From assembly GCF_023159225.1 (NCBI RefSeq), contig NC_063167.1:71611798-71675797 (forward strand): 64,000 bases of DNA, given 5' to 3'. Shown here piece by piece: positions 21,618-33,304 of the stretch (positions are counted from its first letter, which is position 1; every line of letters begins with the position of its first letter). Source of the DNA: Perognathus longimembris pacificus. Lineage: Eukaryota; Chordata; Mammalia; Rodentia; Heteromyidae. The notes beneath the pieces were generated by a model. That model ran no database searches. It worked only from the letters and a program-made list of their open reading frames with translations, and was not told the DNA's origin. The position numbers were made by a program, and so were the translations under genes.

Positions 21618-23690
21618 CGACACTGCCACAGATAGCATGATCCTGTATTTAAAGAACCCTGTAGACTCTACTCCCAAGTTACTTGAGCTGATCTAAAACT
21701 CTGGCAAAGTAGCAGGATATAAAATAAATCCTCAAAAATCAATGGCTTTTCTGTATGCTGAGTGAGCAACTCCTTTTGCAATAGCCTCAAAAAATACTTA
21801 GGAATGACCTTAACCAAAGAAATGAAAGACCTCTATGATGAGAACTTTAAAAACCTGAAAAGGGAAATTAAAGCAGAACTAAGGAAATGGAAAAACCTCC
21901 CATGCTCCTTGGATTGGGAGGATTAACATTGTGAAACTGGCAATACTGCCAAAGGCTATCTACAAATCCAAAAATTCATATGGAAAAATAAAAGACTCCA
22001 GATAGCAAAAAAAATCCTAAGCAGAAAGAACAGTGCTGGAGGAATATCAATATCAAACTTCAACTCTGTTACAAAGCTGTAGTAATAAAAACAGTTTGGT
22101 ATTGGCACAAGAACAGGCCTGGGGACCAACAGAATAGAACTGAAGATCCAGAAATGAACCCATAGTCCTATGGCCACTTAATCTTTGGTAAAGGAGCTAA
22201 AAAAATAGGATGGAAGAAAGACAACCTCTTCAACAAATGGTGCTGGCAAAATTGGTCAAACACCTGTAACAAACTAAAGCTAGATCCTGATATATCACCC
22301 TGTACCAGAGTCAATTCGAAATGGATCAAAGACCTCAATGTAAAAGCAGATACCCTGAAAACATTGCAGGAAGAAATAGGAGAAACACTTGGGCTCCTTG
22401 AAATAGGACGAAACTTTCTTAATAAAGAAACACACACATTAAAGAAAGATTGGAAAAATGGGATTGCATCAAACTACAGAGCTTTTGCACTGCAAAGGAC
22501 ATAGCTTGCAAGATAAATAGAAAGCCCACAGATTGGGAGATCTTCACTGGCCATACAACAGACAAGGGCCTCATATCTAAAAAATATGTAGAACTCAAAA
22601 AATTAAGTTCCCCCCAAATAAATCCTCAAAGAAACAACTGCCCCATTATAAGTGGAGTAAAGACCTAAAAGGAGACTTCTCTGAAGAGGAAATGAGAATG
22701 GCTAAGAGGCACATGGCTATAAAAGAAATGCAACTCAAAACTACATTGAGATTCCACCTTACCCCAGTAAGAATGGCCATTATCAAGAAAACTAGTAACA
22801 ACAGATGCTGTAGAGGATGTTACAAAAAACACTACTACACTGTTGGTGGGAGTACAAACTTGTTCAACTACTCTGGAAAGGCTAAACATAGAACTCCCCT
22901 ATGACCCAGCAGCTCCAATTTGGGCATCTACCCAAAAGATTACAAACAAGTCCACACAAAAGCCACCAGCACGACTATGTTCACTGTAGCACAATTTAAT
23001 ATTGCTAAAATGTGGAACCAACCCAGATGCCTCTCAGTAGATGAGTGGATCAAGAAAATGTGGTACATATACACAATGGAATTCTATGCCTCTATCAGAA
23101 AGAATGATATTGCCACATTTGTAAGGAAATGGAAGGACTTGGAAAAAAAATTATACTAAGCGAAGTGAGCCAGATCCAAAGCAACATGGACTCTATGGTT
23201 TCCCTTATCGGGAAAAATTAGTACCTGTCTAGGATAATCCTAGCAGAAGATCACAATAGCTTAATAGCTATGTATATATAAACACATAAGATGATGCTAA
23301 GAGAAATGAACTCCAAGTTTATGGAAACAAGTGGTTTATTATTGTTGTTATGTTCAACATACCATGTGAAATTATGCCTTTTTCTTTTGTCTTTCTTCCC
23401 ATGCTTTTGCCCCTGATGTCACTGTAACTGAATTTGGGACCCTGGATATTGTATATACATTTATTGAAACTAGAGAAGAGAAGGGGAGCATCAAAATGTA
23501 GAGACAAAGGGCAAATGTGAACCAATGCACCAGTAATACTTACAAAACAATATGCTGTAAACCAACTGTACAACTGGGAGGGGGAGAGAAATGAGGGGGG
23601 AGGTAATAAGTTGGAAAAGAAATGTACTCACTGCCTTACATATGAAACTATAACCCCTCTGTACATTACTTTGACAATAAATAAATTAAT
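21618..23690 (+). mobile_element. 5'-truncated LINE-1 (ORF2 3' part plus 3' UTR), inactive
   Basis: About 2 kb of sense LINE-1. The start lies in the reverse transcriptase part (the gacagcgacactgccaca region). The C-terminal domain is readable in broken pieces: 22,450-22,668 and 22,920-23,159, the latter with MWYIYTMEFYASIRKND. Frame changes and stops separate the pieces, so it is dead. The 3' UTR (from about 23,160) has the lineage's G-rich polypurine tract at 23,577-23,602 and ends in ttgacaataaataaa. It matches the shorter tails at 4.7, 24.5, 46.0 and 49.7 kb. Confidence 0.93.
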
Positions 23691-24230
23691 TCTTGTATTC
23701 CAGTATTCCATCCTCTCTACCCCACCATTAGCAGCAAAAGCATTGACCTGCACTGTGAAAACAAGTTTACTTAGAAGTAAATTAGGCTGTTTGATTCCCT
23801 GATTACAGTCCTTCCATGCCTCCTTTTCCTGTGGGTGATTCACAAGGCCTTCGGTGACAACGTTTGCAGCTTCCCAGATGTTGTCCAATGTAGATCTCCT
23901 CACTTTTCCCTCCTTCCAGCCCCTGTGCCCACACTCAGCCCTGAACGCACACTGGGGTGTGGCCCCCTGTGCCTGGGCCATCCCTGCCCTCTTTCCCAGG
24001 TAACTCTGGCTAACACCCACCTCCTTCTGTCTCCTGTGTGGCTGCTCTGATTTCCCCCTAGGGAACTCAGTGGGGAAGTCCATTTTAGGATGTTCTGTAC
24101 TGTTTTATAATCATTATTTTTATTCTGTATCATTCCCAGATGTTAATAAGAGAGGAACTAACTTTGGCCTCTTTTTGTGTCCCCAAAACTAGTTTGTTGT
24201 CTTAACACAGGGAGAACTTCAATGAAGGTT
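23691..24230. other. Non-repetitive spacer, no gene seen
   Basis: Single-copy-looking and somewhat GC-rich at 23,880-24,060. A 151-codon minus-strand frame (23,628-24,083) starts inside the LINE-1 tail and has no recognised domain. Confidence 0.45.
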
Positions 24231-24463
24231 AAGAGAGGCCTTTCAGGGCTGGGGATATAGCCTAGCGGCAAGAGTGCCTGCCTCAGATACACGAGGCCCT
24301 AGGTTTGATTCCCCAGCACCACATATACAGAAAATGGCCAGAAGCTGCGCTGTGGCTCAAGTGGCAGAATGCTAGCCTTGAGCGGGAAGAAGCCAGGGAC
24401 AGTGCTCAGGCCCTGAGTCCAAGGCCCAGGACTGGCCAAAAAAAAAAAAAGAGAGGCCTTTCA
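24231..24463 (+). mobile_element. ID-headed dimeric SINE with perfect target-site duplication
   Basis: The body 24,246-24,448 shows the left ID-like half (gggctggggatatagcctag, B-box region taggtttgattcc), the right half (gctgtggctcaagtggcaga, ggccctgagtccaaggccca) and a poly(A) tail. The direct repeat aagagaggcctttca (24,231-24,245 and 24,449-24,463) is perfect, suggesting a fairly young insertion. Confidence 0.95.
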
Positions 24464-24490
24464 TCTTATCTCTTAGATCCTTTAGCCACT

Positions 24491-24628
24491 AAGCATTTTC
24501 TTTTTTTCTTTTTTTCAAATTTTTATTACCAAACTGATGTACAGAGTGGTTACAGTTTCATACGTTAGGCATTGGATACATTACTTGTACTGTTTGTTAC
24601 CTCGTCCCTCATACCCAAGCATTTTCTT
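24491..24628 (-). mobile_element. Very short LINE-1 3' tail, antisense, with target-site duplication
   Basis: Only 114 bases (24,503-24,616) of LINE-1 3' end: a T-rich start, then aaactgatgtacagagtggt and a cattggatacattacttgta region, the reverse complement of the tail at 23,600-23,690. The perfect repeat aagcattttctt (24,491-24,502 and 24,617-24,628) shows it is a separate, extremely truncated insertion. Confidence 0.9.
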
Positions 24629-24640
24629 AAGACTCCATTG

Positions 24641-24852
24641 GAGCTAGGTACTGGTGGCGCATGCCAGCAATCCTAGCTATATAGGAGTTCAGGCTGAGAT
24701 CTGAGGACTGAGGTTTGAATCCAGCCTTGGAAGACAAGTCCTAGAGATTCTGAGCTCCAAATAACCAACAAAAAGCCAGAATTGGAAGTGTGGCTAAAGT
24801 GGTAGAGTGCCAGCCTTGAGTACAAAAGCCAAGCAAGAGTGCAAGGCTCTAA

Positions 24853-24884
<32 letters not shown>
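24641..24884 (+). mobile_element. 7SL-headed SINE with (CA)n tail
   Basis: Head ggtactggtggcgcatgcca and aggctgagatctgaggactg. Right half agtgtggctaaagtggtaga and a short gcaaggctctaaa. The (CA)n tail lies at 24,855-24,884. Confidence 0.88.
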
Positions 24885-24887
<3 letters not shown>

Positions 24888-25750
24888 CACTCACAGAGTA
24901 CTCAGAAATCTTAAACATTTTTAAGTGTTCTTAATTATTTTCAAACTTAGATCTTTTTCTTCAGGTGCAAATTTTAATACTTCCTTGTCACGGAAAACCT
25001 ATATGATGAAGAGTTAATGGGCCTCTGAGTATGTGTAGTGCTCCAAGTTATAGTGGGGAGAGGGAGAGAGAGAGAGAGGAAGAGAGAGAGAGAGTACAAA
25101 TCTGCACCAGTGAAGTTCTTTGGGGAAGAGAGTATCTGGGGCTTCTCTTAAATCCCCCTTCAGGGACTAATATATGACTAACCATTTAGCAAAGACCTCA
25201 GTAAACACTTGTTGATTGACTGCTTGAATTATGTAACAGTCAGTGCTTCCAAAAAAACTCCCAATCTAATTTATTGAGTGGTGACACATTGGTGGGGCAA
25301 TGGGGAAATTTGTGGATTATATCATGAAAGGATAACGGGGAGATTTGGGAAACATCTTGCTGGCGGCCATCTTTCTGTAACACTAAGGAAAATGGGTCAA
25401 ATCAGTGGCCGCCTTTAGGCAGTTGTGTTTACATGATAAAGTTTTAAATCTCTTGGTTATTTTCCACTTGGCGTTCTATAGCATCCACATTTAATTACGT
25501 ATTAGTGGCTCATATGTTCCTCTCCGGCCTCAGCCTAACTCTTAAGCTGCAGATTACATTTCCCAGTGCACAGTTTGTAGGATTTAGCTGCTAAATGCCT
25601 TGAGGACTGAGTTCATTGTCAGCTTCTTCTCCATTTTCTTTCTAAGTTAAGGACCACTAGGCTATTATTTACCAGTTGAGGACTATGACTAAATTGCTCT
25701 GAACTGTACCTTTTATATTTCTTTTCCTGAGCTGTAGAATTGTATTAAAG
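24885..25750. other. Non-repetitive spacer with a (GA)n tract
   Basis: A (GA)n run lies at 25,056-25,094. The words aacacttgttgattgactgc near 25,205 may be a trace of an old L2 or MIR end. No gene seen. Confidence 0.45.
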
Positions 25751-26110
25751 CCAGGCAAGGTGGCTCATACCTGGCATTCTAGCTTCTTGGGAAACTGTGA
25801 TCAGGAGAATGATGGTTTTAAGGTCAGCCTGGGAAAGAATTCACCAGAACCCCTTCCCCACCAACAGCTGTGTGTGGTGGCACGTGTCTGCCACCCCCAT
25901 GGCTTGGAAGGCTGAGGTCGGAAGGAGGATGGTTCTAGGCCAGCCCAGACAGAAAAGGTCTATGGGACTCCATATCTGTGGAAGGAATGGGCACCGTAGC
26001 ACATACCTCTCATCTTGGCTGTGATGGGAAGTATAAGGCAGGAGAGGAGATGTGTGAAGTGTCTGTCTTGTTAGCCCAGGGCCTCAAGTTCAACCCCCAG
26101 TACTATGTAC
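25751..26110 (+). mobile_element. Composite SINE: tandem 7SL-like units and an ID-like end
   Basis: Three successive head-like units can be read. Unit 1 (about 25,751-25,865) has aaggtggctcatacctggca and ggtcagcctggg. Unit 2 (25,866-25,985) has gtgtggtggcacgtgtctgc, aaggctgaggtcggaagg and ggccagcccagaca. Unit 3 (25,986-26,105) starts gggcaccgtagcacatacct and passes into an ID-like end with gggcctcaagttcaaccccc. It differs from the common two-part SINEs in the window and looks older. Confidence 0.6.
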
Positions 26111-26845
26111 ATTTAGTTTTTGCTTCAGATTTTTGTCATGAAGATTAAATGATATGACTTCCTCTCACTAAACCCTGTTTCCAGAAGGTTCTCCCTCCCT
26201 CTCCCCCACAATACCATCACAGACTGAGAACAAGTCTTCAGTGCATGGGCTGTGGGGACCATTCAGAACCTATTGTGGAAGATCCTGGAATGCTCTTTTG
26301 GGGAGTCATACTCAGAATTACCCCACTCTTGCTTCTTTGCCTCTATATGCAAGTCCTTCAGAGCTGCATACCACCTTGTATTCATTGTCCGGCGGTATGA
26401 TCCTCCACTTGTCCTGTTAGGAGAGCAGAGACCATCCGGGGTGTATCTCATAGAGGGACTTGAATTCAGCAGATTAGGTGAAGTAGGCGAAAGAGCTGAG
26501 ATATAAAGCAGGCGGCATTTGGTTCAGGTAGAGAACCATAGCCAGATCCAGGGCGAGAAGAACAAAGATAACCAAGTTTCGTTCCCTTGCTTTTTGTCCT
26601 GCTTCCTGAAGGCAAGTTTGTGTGTGCAGCCAGTAAGAAAACTACTCAGCAATACGAAACAGAAAAAGAGTTCCTGAACTGCAAAGCAAAGTAGAGAAAG
26701 ACACTGTGACTTGAGTCCACTCTGGTCTCTGGCTCTCTCTCTCCTGCTTTTTCAGGCTGTTACTGCCTCATGCCTTATCTATGGTGTTACTTCCTTACCA
26801 GCCATTCCACGTGGCTTCTTCTTTAGTTTCTTCTCCATATTTCAT
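26111..26845. other. Non-repetitive spacer, no gene seen
   Basis: Single-copy-looking. The 84-codon frame at 26,252-26,506 has no recognised motif. Confidence 0.45.
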
Positions 26846-26846
26846 C

Positions 26847-27097
26847 CAGAGTTGTCTTTTTTTTAATGTCAGTACTGGGACTTGAACTCAGGATGTTCCA
26901 CTCCTGCTTGGCTTTTTTACTCAAGGTTGGTGCTCTACCATTTGAGCCATACCTCTCATTTTCAGCTTTTTGTTGGTTAATTGGAGAGAAGAGTCTTACC
27001 AGGCTTTTCTGCCTGGGCTGAGTGCAATCTTCAGGTCGCACACTCTTGAGTAGCTGGGATTACAGGCGTGAGACACCAGACCTGGCTCAGAGTTGTC
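26847..27097 (-). mobile_element. 7SL-headed SINE, antisense, with target-site duplication
   Basis: The body 26,857-27,087 has a T-run, agtactgggacttgaactca, ctaccatttgagccatacct, ttgttggttaattggagaga and tagctgggattacaggcgtg. The flanks cagagttgtc (26,847-26,856 and 27,088-27,097) match perfectly. Confidence 0.93.
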
Positions 27098-27928
27098 ATA
27101 TAAAATTCAAGTCATCACTTTGACTTGAAACCCTGGGTCTGCTCCCCATCTGGCATAAGACAAACCATAACTCCTACAGCATGACTCCACCCATCCTTCA
27201 GTCTCGGGATCCAGATCATCTCTACCTGAAGTGGGTGAATAGAAGACCTCTCTTCTTGTGTGGGCTAAAGCTTCTTGGATTGTATTTGCCATCATTTCTA
27301 TACTGAAGGCCTACACTGCCGAAGGCATTCACAAAGTCTTATCATGTTTTCCCATCTGCTTGGGAAACTTACAGTTCTCTTTTAAGTAATGCCCCCTTGG
27401 CAGCTTTTCTCTGGATTTCTCATGTGGTTTGTGCCTTCTCTATTCTCTCTCACTCTGTCACTGCACTCGCCTATTGCATTAAGTTTTCTGCTTCCTTGTC
27501 TGCCTGTCTCTTTCATCTCTGTCCCTACAGAGCATATTGAGCAGAATTTGGTGGTATCTCTCTCCATGTTCAATGAGCAACTCACTCTGGACACAGACCC
27601 TGAGCCAGGATTTTCCTGAGTGATTTTATGTGGCTCCCATCTGGGTTCCTCTGAAAACTGCTGTGTGAGAAATACATTCTTTGTTTTTGTCAGAGCATAT
27701 GCACCATTGGGCTGATTTATTTCACCAGATCCTCTAGTCAACACAACCAACCTGCCTGTGGTGAATAGAGATTTAAATTACAAATTACTTTGTGTCCACC
27801 ATTGAACATCAGTGTTTTTTCTCTTCTGCTTCTCTTCAATTTTTTTCTGACTCATAAATTTTCAAGACATACTTGGCTGTGGAATCTTGATCATGGCACA
27901 CTAGGGTGTCCTGAATAGGTGTGCGCGC

Positions 27929-27972
<44 letters not shown>

Positions 27973-28978
27973 GTGTGAGAGAGAGAGAGAGGAAGCTAAA
28001 ATATTTCTGGAATGATGTTTTCTCAGGAGCAGAACGTTTCTTTGATATGGTAAATACATTCTAAAATCAGTTCCACCTTTTGCGAGTTGTATTGATTTGG
28101 CAGAATGGACCCATGTAAGATGGTTTATGCCACGAGAGCATTCACAGCTAACGCTTCTTTCTCAAGGGAGTATTTTGCATTTCTCCCAATGGAACAGGAC
28201 TGTATTTCCAGAATTTTGTGCCACTTTACTGTGTCTTGTTGGGCTGTGACACCCCAAACTTTCACAACTGTTTTGTGTAATTTTCTCATTTCTTTTAATA
28301 TGTGAACAATTACAGCAGACACACATGGGTTCTTGTGTCTTTGCAATATTTATGGGTGATGCCATGTAATAGCAAGTAAAATGGGTGCACTTAAAATGAA
28401 TACCTTATCAAGCCTATTTGGTCAGAGAATGCATGAAAAGGGAAATTCTACCTTTGGAACCAAGTCTCAATGAAGTTCCCATCTAGTTCCTGTTGAACAT
28501 AGGCCTCTGATGCTGTGTGGCAAGTGCTACAATGAAGGAAGAAGTGGCAAAACATTAAGATCAACTTGACCCAGTGAGGGAGAGTTGGAGAAAAAGACAT
28601 CAGGAGAAGAGTTTGAGACCTGGCACCATCCAGTTAGGACATTGTATCATGCACATGCCTGTTCTGATTGCTTCCTTTCTTCCTTCATCTTCCATCTGGG
28701 TACAGAATGGAAATGAACACTGGAAGCCTGGGAAGGGAATAATTAACTCCAGCTCCCTAGTGTCTCATTTTCTCATTACAACATAGATAGGCTGTTACAG
28801 TTAGAGTGTTCAGTAATTTAAAGGGTTTTCATGTGCCAGAACTAGATAGAATTTGTTTGTGTACACTGGGAGTCTTGAGGAACAGTGAGGGTCAAAACGT
28901 GTGTGGAATAAATTTCTAGGCACGAGAGAGGGATATATAAAAACCACACATGTGCTGTGAAATCCAATGGATTCTTTT

Positions 28979-28980
<2 letters not shown>
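27098..28980. other. Non-repetitive spacer with a Z-DNA-prone repeat
   Basis: About 1.9 kb. Opposing frames of 122 and 76 codons at 27,382-27,750 show no domain. Apart from the mixed TG/CG microsatellite at 27,919-27,992 I recognise no repeat. Confidence 0.45.
27919..27992. repeat. (CG)/(TG)n microsatellite followed by (GA)n
   Basis: The run starts gtgtgcgcgcgcgtgtg and continues as TG to about 27,977, then passes into a GA run. CG repeats within TG are the most Z-DNA-prone alternating sequence. Confidence 0.95.
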
Positions 28981-29027
<47 letters not shown>

Positions 29028-29245
29028 TGCTTGTACTGGGGCTCAAACTCAGAAACTTGTACTCTGACTAGGATTTTTCATTCAAGGCTGGCCCTCTATC
29101 ACTTGAACACAGTTCTACTTCTGGCTTTTTTGGTGATTAACTGAAGGTAAGAGACTCATAGACTTTCCTGGCTTCAAACTGTGACCCTCAGATCTCAGTC
29201 TCTTGATTTCCTAGGATGACAAGCATGAGCCACTGACACCCAGAT
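28981..29245 (-). mobile_element. 7SL-headed SINE, antisense, with (GT)n tail
   Basis: (GT)n at 28,981-29,029, then tactggggctcaaactcaga, ctatcacttgaacacagttc, gatctcagtctcttgatttc and gacaagcatgagccactgac. Confidence 0.9.
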
Positions 29246-29249
29246 CAAC

Positions 29250-29984
29250 CCTTTTCTATAGAGATTTATAAAGAAAATAACTTAAAGTTCCATGGGTTGA
29301 AGTGGCAAGCGTGAGGAAGATCAACATTTCTGCACACTTACGGACCCATATTTAATTAAAAGTGATTGGGAGTGTTGCTCTACTGATTTGGTGGAGTTTG
29401 ATGGTTGCACACCATCAGTTCCACCCACACTGTACAAGTTAGCGACAATGACTTGAATAAATAATTTATTGGAATATTAGTTCTTATGAGAAAATGAACA
29501 GATGTAATTAAGGGTCACAGAACCAATGGAACTATTGCATGCAACTATCTAATTAGGACCTGAAGAGTGATTACAACAAGCCCATATGATTTAATTTTTT
29601 TACCCTCACATTCCTATTGGTCTCTAAGCTTATCATAATCATTAGCTAAGGTTTATTAAATTTTCATGGAAGGGAACGTTCAATCCTTATTATTCACCAC
29701 AAGAAAACAGGCAAATCATTGTCCTATTATGATAGACACAACCACACTAAAATAGAGTTGTCATTTTAATTAAAAATATGATGCCACAATACTTAAGCCT
29801 GTTCTCTAAGTCTAATCATGTCACATAAGACATTCAGGTATCTGGTTCTCCTTTTCAATGTAAATTAATCTTAACATTTATTAAGTCATTTAAATTTGTG
29901 TTAGTCAAAATAAGAAGGGTATTGATAATAGTATTCGTATAAGCTAAGTACTATTATAGTTGTATAATGAACATGAACAAATCT
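29250..29984. promoter_or_regulatory. Repeat-free AT-rich block, candidate enhancer
   Basis: More than 700 bases without any repeat I recognise, in a window that is otherwise crowded. It is dense in homeodomain-type words: TTAATTAA at 29,352-29,359, TAATTA at 29,505-29,510, CTAATTAG at 29,549-29,556 and a palindromic TTTTAATTAAAA at 29,764-29,775. A palindrome TTGCATGCAA lies at 29,535-29,544. Dense mixed motifs like these are common in conserved developmental enhancers, but conservation cannot be seen from one sequence and AT-richness alone raises motif counts. Confidence 0.35.
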
Positions 29985-30070
29985 CAGAACCACATTGCTA
30001 GGAAGTGGCAGAGCTCTGACTCAGATTCATTTGCCTCTACTTCCAAGGCCCATGGCTTTGCAAGTTCTAT
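29985..30070 (-). repeat. MIR SINE fragment, antisense
   Basis: The order attgctaggaagtggcagag, ctctgactcagattcatttg and gcccatggctttgcaagttc fits antisense MIR ('agctagtaagtggcagagctgggattc...cccatgctctt'). Confidence 0.65.
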
Positions 30071-33000
30071 TCTCTAATGAAATGCAATATTTAATTTGAT
30101 TGCTTTAACACTCAATGAACGTGTATCACACATGCCCCATGTGCCCGACACCAAGCTAGCTGCTTTGCGTACCGATCTGCTAGGGGAAGATTCAGATTCT
30201 GTGAGGTCTGAGGTTTATATCATTCTGGTAGCTTCTTTAAGAAAAATGAACCAAGGGATCAATGGGGAAGACGATGGGAGGGGGGGCCATAGATCAGTAA
30301 GCTTGAATTGAAACCACCATGTACTACTTAAAAGATAATGAAAAATGATAAAAGGATAGCTATGTAGATAATATACAACATCAATGGTAGTTGTTTTGCT
30401 TAAATCCATAAAATATGTGATGGCACTTGTGACAAGAGGTGTGATAGCCAGCCCAGATGTTTGCACATGGGAGCCATTTGTAAAGATGAATTGAACAAGG
30501 TTGGATGTAAAAAGGGAGTCCACTCTGTCACAAGAGCCTCCAATATGTGGTGAAGAGGGAGGGCATTATCAGGGAACTGGGAGCAACTCTCTGTGTGTGA
30601 TGCTAGAATGGGCATCTGGGGAGACAAAACAGGATAAGCAAGGGACAGGGGAAAGACTGCTACAGTCACCCATCTTGATGTGTTTTCTCAGGTGTAAAGT
30701 ATCTGGGTGTGGTCTTTTAGATACTGGGATATAACAAGATTTTGAAAGCAGTCATTTAATTTTTATTTCAGGGTGTTCTGAGGTTCTTGCTGGAGATTAA
30801 GGACAGTGGGATAGAGCTAGAGCATGAGTATTAAGTGACTGAGAAATGAAGACTTCCCCTCTTCTCCCCTCCTTCGCCCTCCCCTGCTCTCCTCTCTCCT
30901 CTAGTTCAATGATTCCTCAAGCAAGCCATCAACAGACTTATCTCATTGCTTTTGGAGAAACGTTGATCTAGTGAGTCACTCTATCTCACAAGAGAGTCTT
31001 CAAAGCTAACGTCATAGCCAGGAACTCACCTTTCTGGCTGTGAGCCCAGACATTAGATACATTTTGAGGTTCAGATGTCTGATCGGAGTAGCTACCCCGG
31101 CCATTCCCTCATTTCCGCTGCTTGTTGGGTGATTCTATATATGCTAAGGTGACATGAGCTGAGCCGAGCAGGTGTCGAGTGAGACATACTTAACTTCTAC
31201 AATATTTTACTTTTATCCCCCTTGATTTTTAGAGTTAATCCAGGAAGAGCGTAACTTGGTGCCTAGGGCCCCAGGGAGCTTAGTCTGGGGCTGCGGGTGG
31301 GCGCAACAAGTCCCCCATTCTGGGGAGAGGAAGGAAGAGTGTGAGCCAGGTGTCTTGGCCATTTTCCAAGTCTGGCTCAGTGAATTCTCCCTCTGAGTCT
31401 CCCTGCTGTCCTTTGCATTGGACATGCCATTCGTCGTGGCTTCCTGTCCCCGGCTGAGGTCCTTGGCATCCTGGTGAGGCTGAGAACAGCTGGTGCGCTG
31501 CCCCCCGAGGCACCATGCACCGATTCCGGGGGCGGATGAAGCAATAGGCTTATGTGCAGCTTGGGCAAGGTATCAGTTTGCAAAATAATTTTGGACCCTC
31601 TGGGGTGAGGGACTCAGGGTAGAGCAGAGATGCTAGAGGGGTGACATGCCATAATTCATTGCTATCTCCTGGAATGTCATGGGTTTTTAGCCGTGTGGAC
31701 CTGAGCCCAGGCGGTTGCTTTTCTGCCAGTCCAGGAGTTTGTGTCAGCCAATGGCTGCTGCTGGCACTGAAGGTGGGGTGCTGTGATTGACAGGCATGGG
31801 AAGCGCCAGGGGAGGGTGTCAGCTGCGAGGGCTGGCCAGATGGGAGAGCCTTGCTTGTGTGCTGGGTTTGTAGCGTATCTGCCCTGTTTGAATTACCTTG
31901 CATTTCGGAATTTATATAATTTCTGGTGGAGTGGGAATGGCCTCATAACCAGGAGGAATGTGATCAGCACACCAATGACAACAGTGAAAGCCTACACCCA
32001 GCCAGGAAAGCCCAAATGCTTCCCTGCCGTGAGCCTTCCAAGACAGCCACGGGGAATGAGGAAAGAAAAGGGGGGGAGTGGAGGGATTGAGATATCTAAT
32101 TTTCTACAACAACCATGCCTCTACTTAGCAAAACAAACAAAAGAATCTGAAAATATCAGCTTCCCATCCTGGGAATACTTGATTTCTAAAGAGTACCTCT
32201 GGACCTGCTGGGAAATCTCAGGCCGTGGAATTCCACAGGTCCTCTCGCCCCCTGCACGGCTGCACGTGGTTCTGAGTGTAGCCTCGGGATTGGAGACCAC
32301 GGTGCCAGGGGTGGCAGAAGGAGCGACCTGGGTGATCGCTGGTCACCCCTGCAGCCACGGAGACTGAATTTGGGAAATTGGGCCTCATTTGTTCCAAAGA
32401 AATCAGGCAATGACTTGAGCTTGAACCACATATAACGTGAAAAATTCCTAGAGCTACGTATATGTATATTCCTCCTTTCTTTCAGCCCCACCCCTGCCTG
32501 CCCTTATAGCCTTCCCAGCTTCCTTTGTTTTCTGAACATGCTCTGACATTGTTTTTCCTCTGTGAACTTTCCTTCACCCCAATCCCATTATTGAAGAAGC
32601 TAAGAACAACGACTCCATTCGGAAAGATTGTCAATGGGGAGAGCTGCTGGACCACCAAGTCCGGTCAAGCCACCCCACAATGGTGGTAGAAAGAGAGGGG
32701 AAGGTGTGGATGAGGAAGAACTGAGAAATAATTAGAACGCCCTGGGGGAGGTGGACCTGACACAACCTTGGAAAAGGGGACTGAAATCCAGCACTGGGAG
32801 AAGGACAATCTATTCTGGCTTCTCCCCAGATGATTTGGGGATGCTGTCTGCCCTAGCCCCTCTGGATCAGTGATCAACAAGGCAGTGAGCTCAACTAAGA
32901 GCAGCGAGGGTGCCAGGCTCCCCAAGAGCACGCACAACCCTGTCCCTCCTCTGCAAACCTCCCAGGTGCCCAGGTGCCCACCCCAGAACCTCCAGCTCTG

Positions 33001-33304
33001 CTTCCCGTGGCCACTCCCCTCACCACCCACTGGCCTCCTGGGCTCATATTTCCCATCTTCTGGTCTCTGGACCAACTGGCGAAGCATCTAGCTGCTGCTC
33101 AGAAGTCCCAGACTAGATAACAGGCCACACCTTCCATCGTTGGTGACCACTGACTGTAGAGTTTGGTTTTGCTCACTGGGAAAGTTTCCCTCACCACTGT
33201 TTTTTTACATTGTCTTGACTACAGTCATAGAGGGACAGTAGATAATTTTTAGTCATCTGCCAGTTTATTTGTCTGCAGTTTCCCACTGATTTCTCTGTTT
33301 CATT
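30071..33304. other. Long single-copy stretch, no gene supported
   Basis: About 3.2 kb with no repeat family recognised. CpG words are more frequent at 31,080-31,540 and 32,220-32,360 than around them. The longest open frame in the window lies here (31,783-32,367; first ATG at 31,840). It has no recognised domain, and its translated sequence reads as composition-neutral chance. A CT-rich tract lies at 30,857-30,902. Confidence 0.5.

Noticed and set aside
23628..24083. 151-codon minus-strand frame
   Set aside because: Its end overlaps the LINE-1 tail and it shows no domain or plausible promoter.
31783..32367. 194-codon frame as a gene
   Set aside because: The first codon is not ATG, the ATG-start part is about 175 codons, no domain or splice context is seen, and such a length is near chance expectation. 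Kept only as a low-interest finding.
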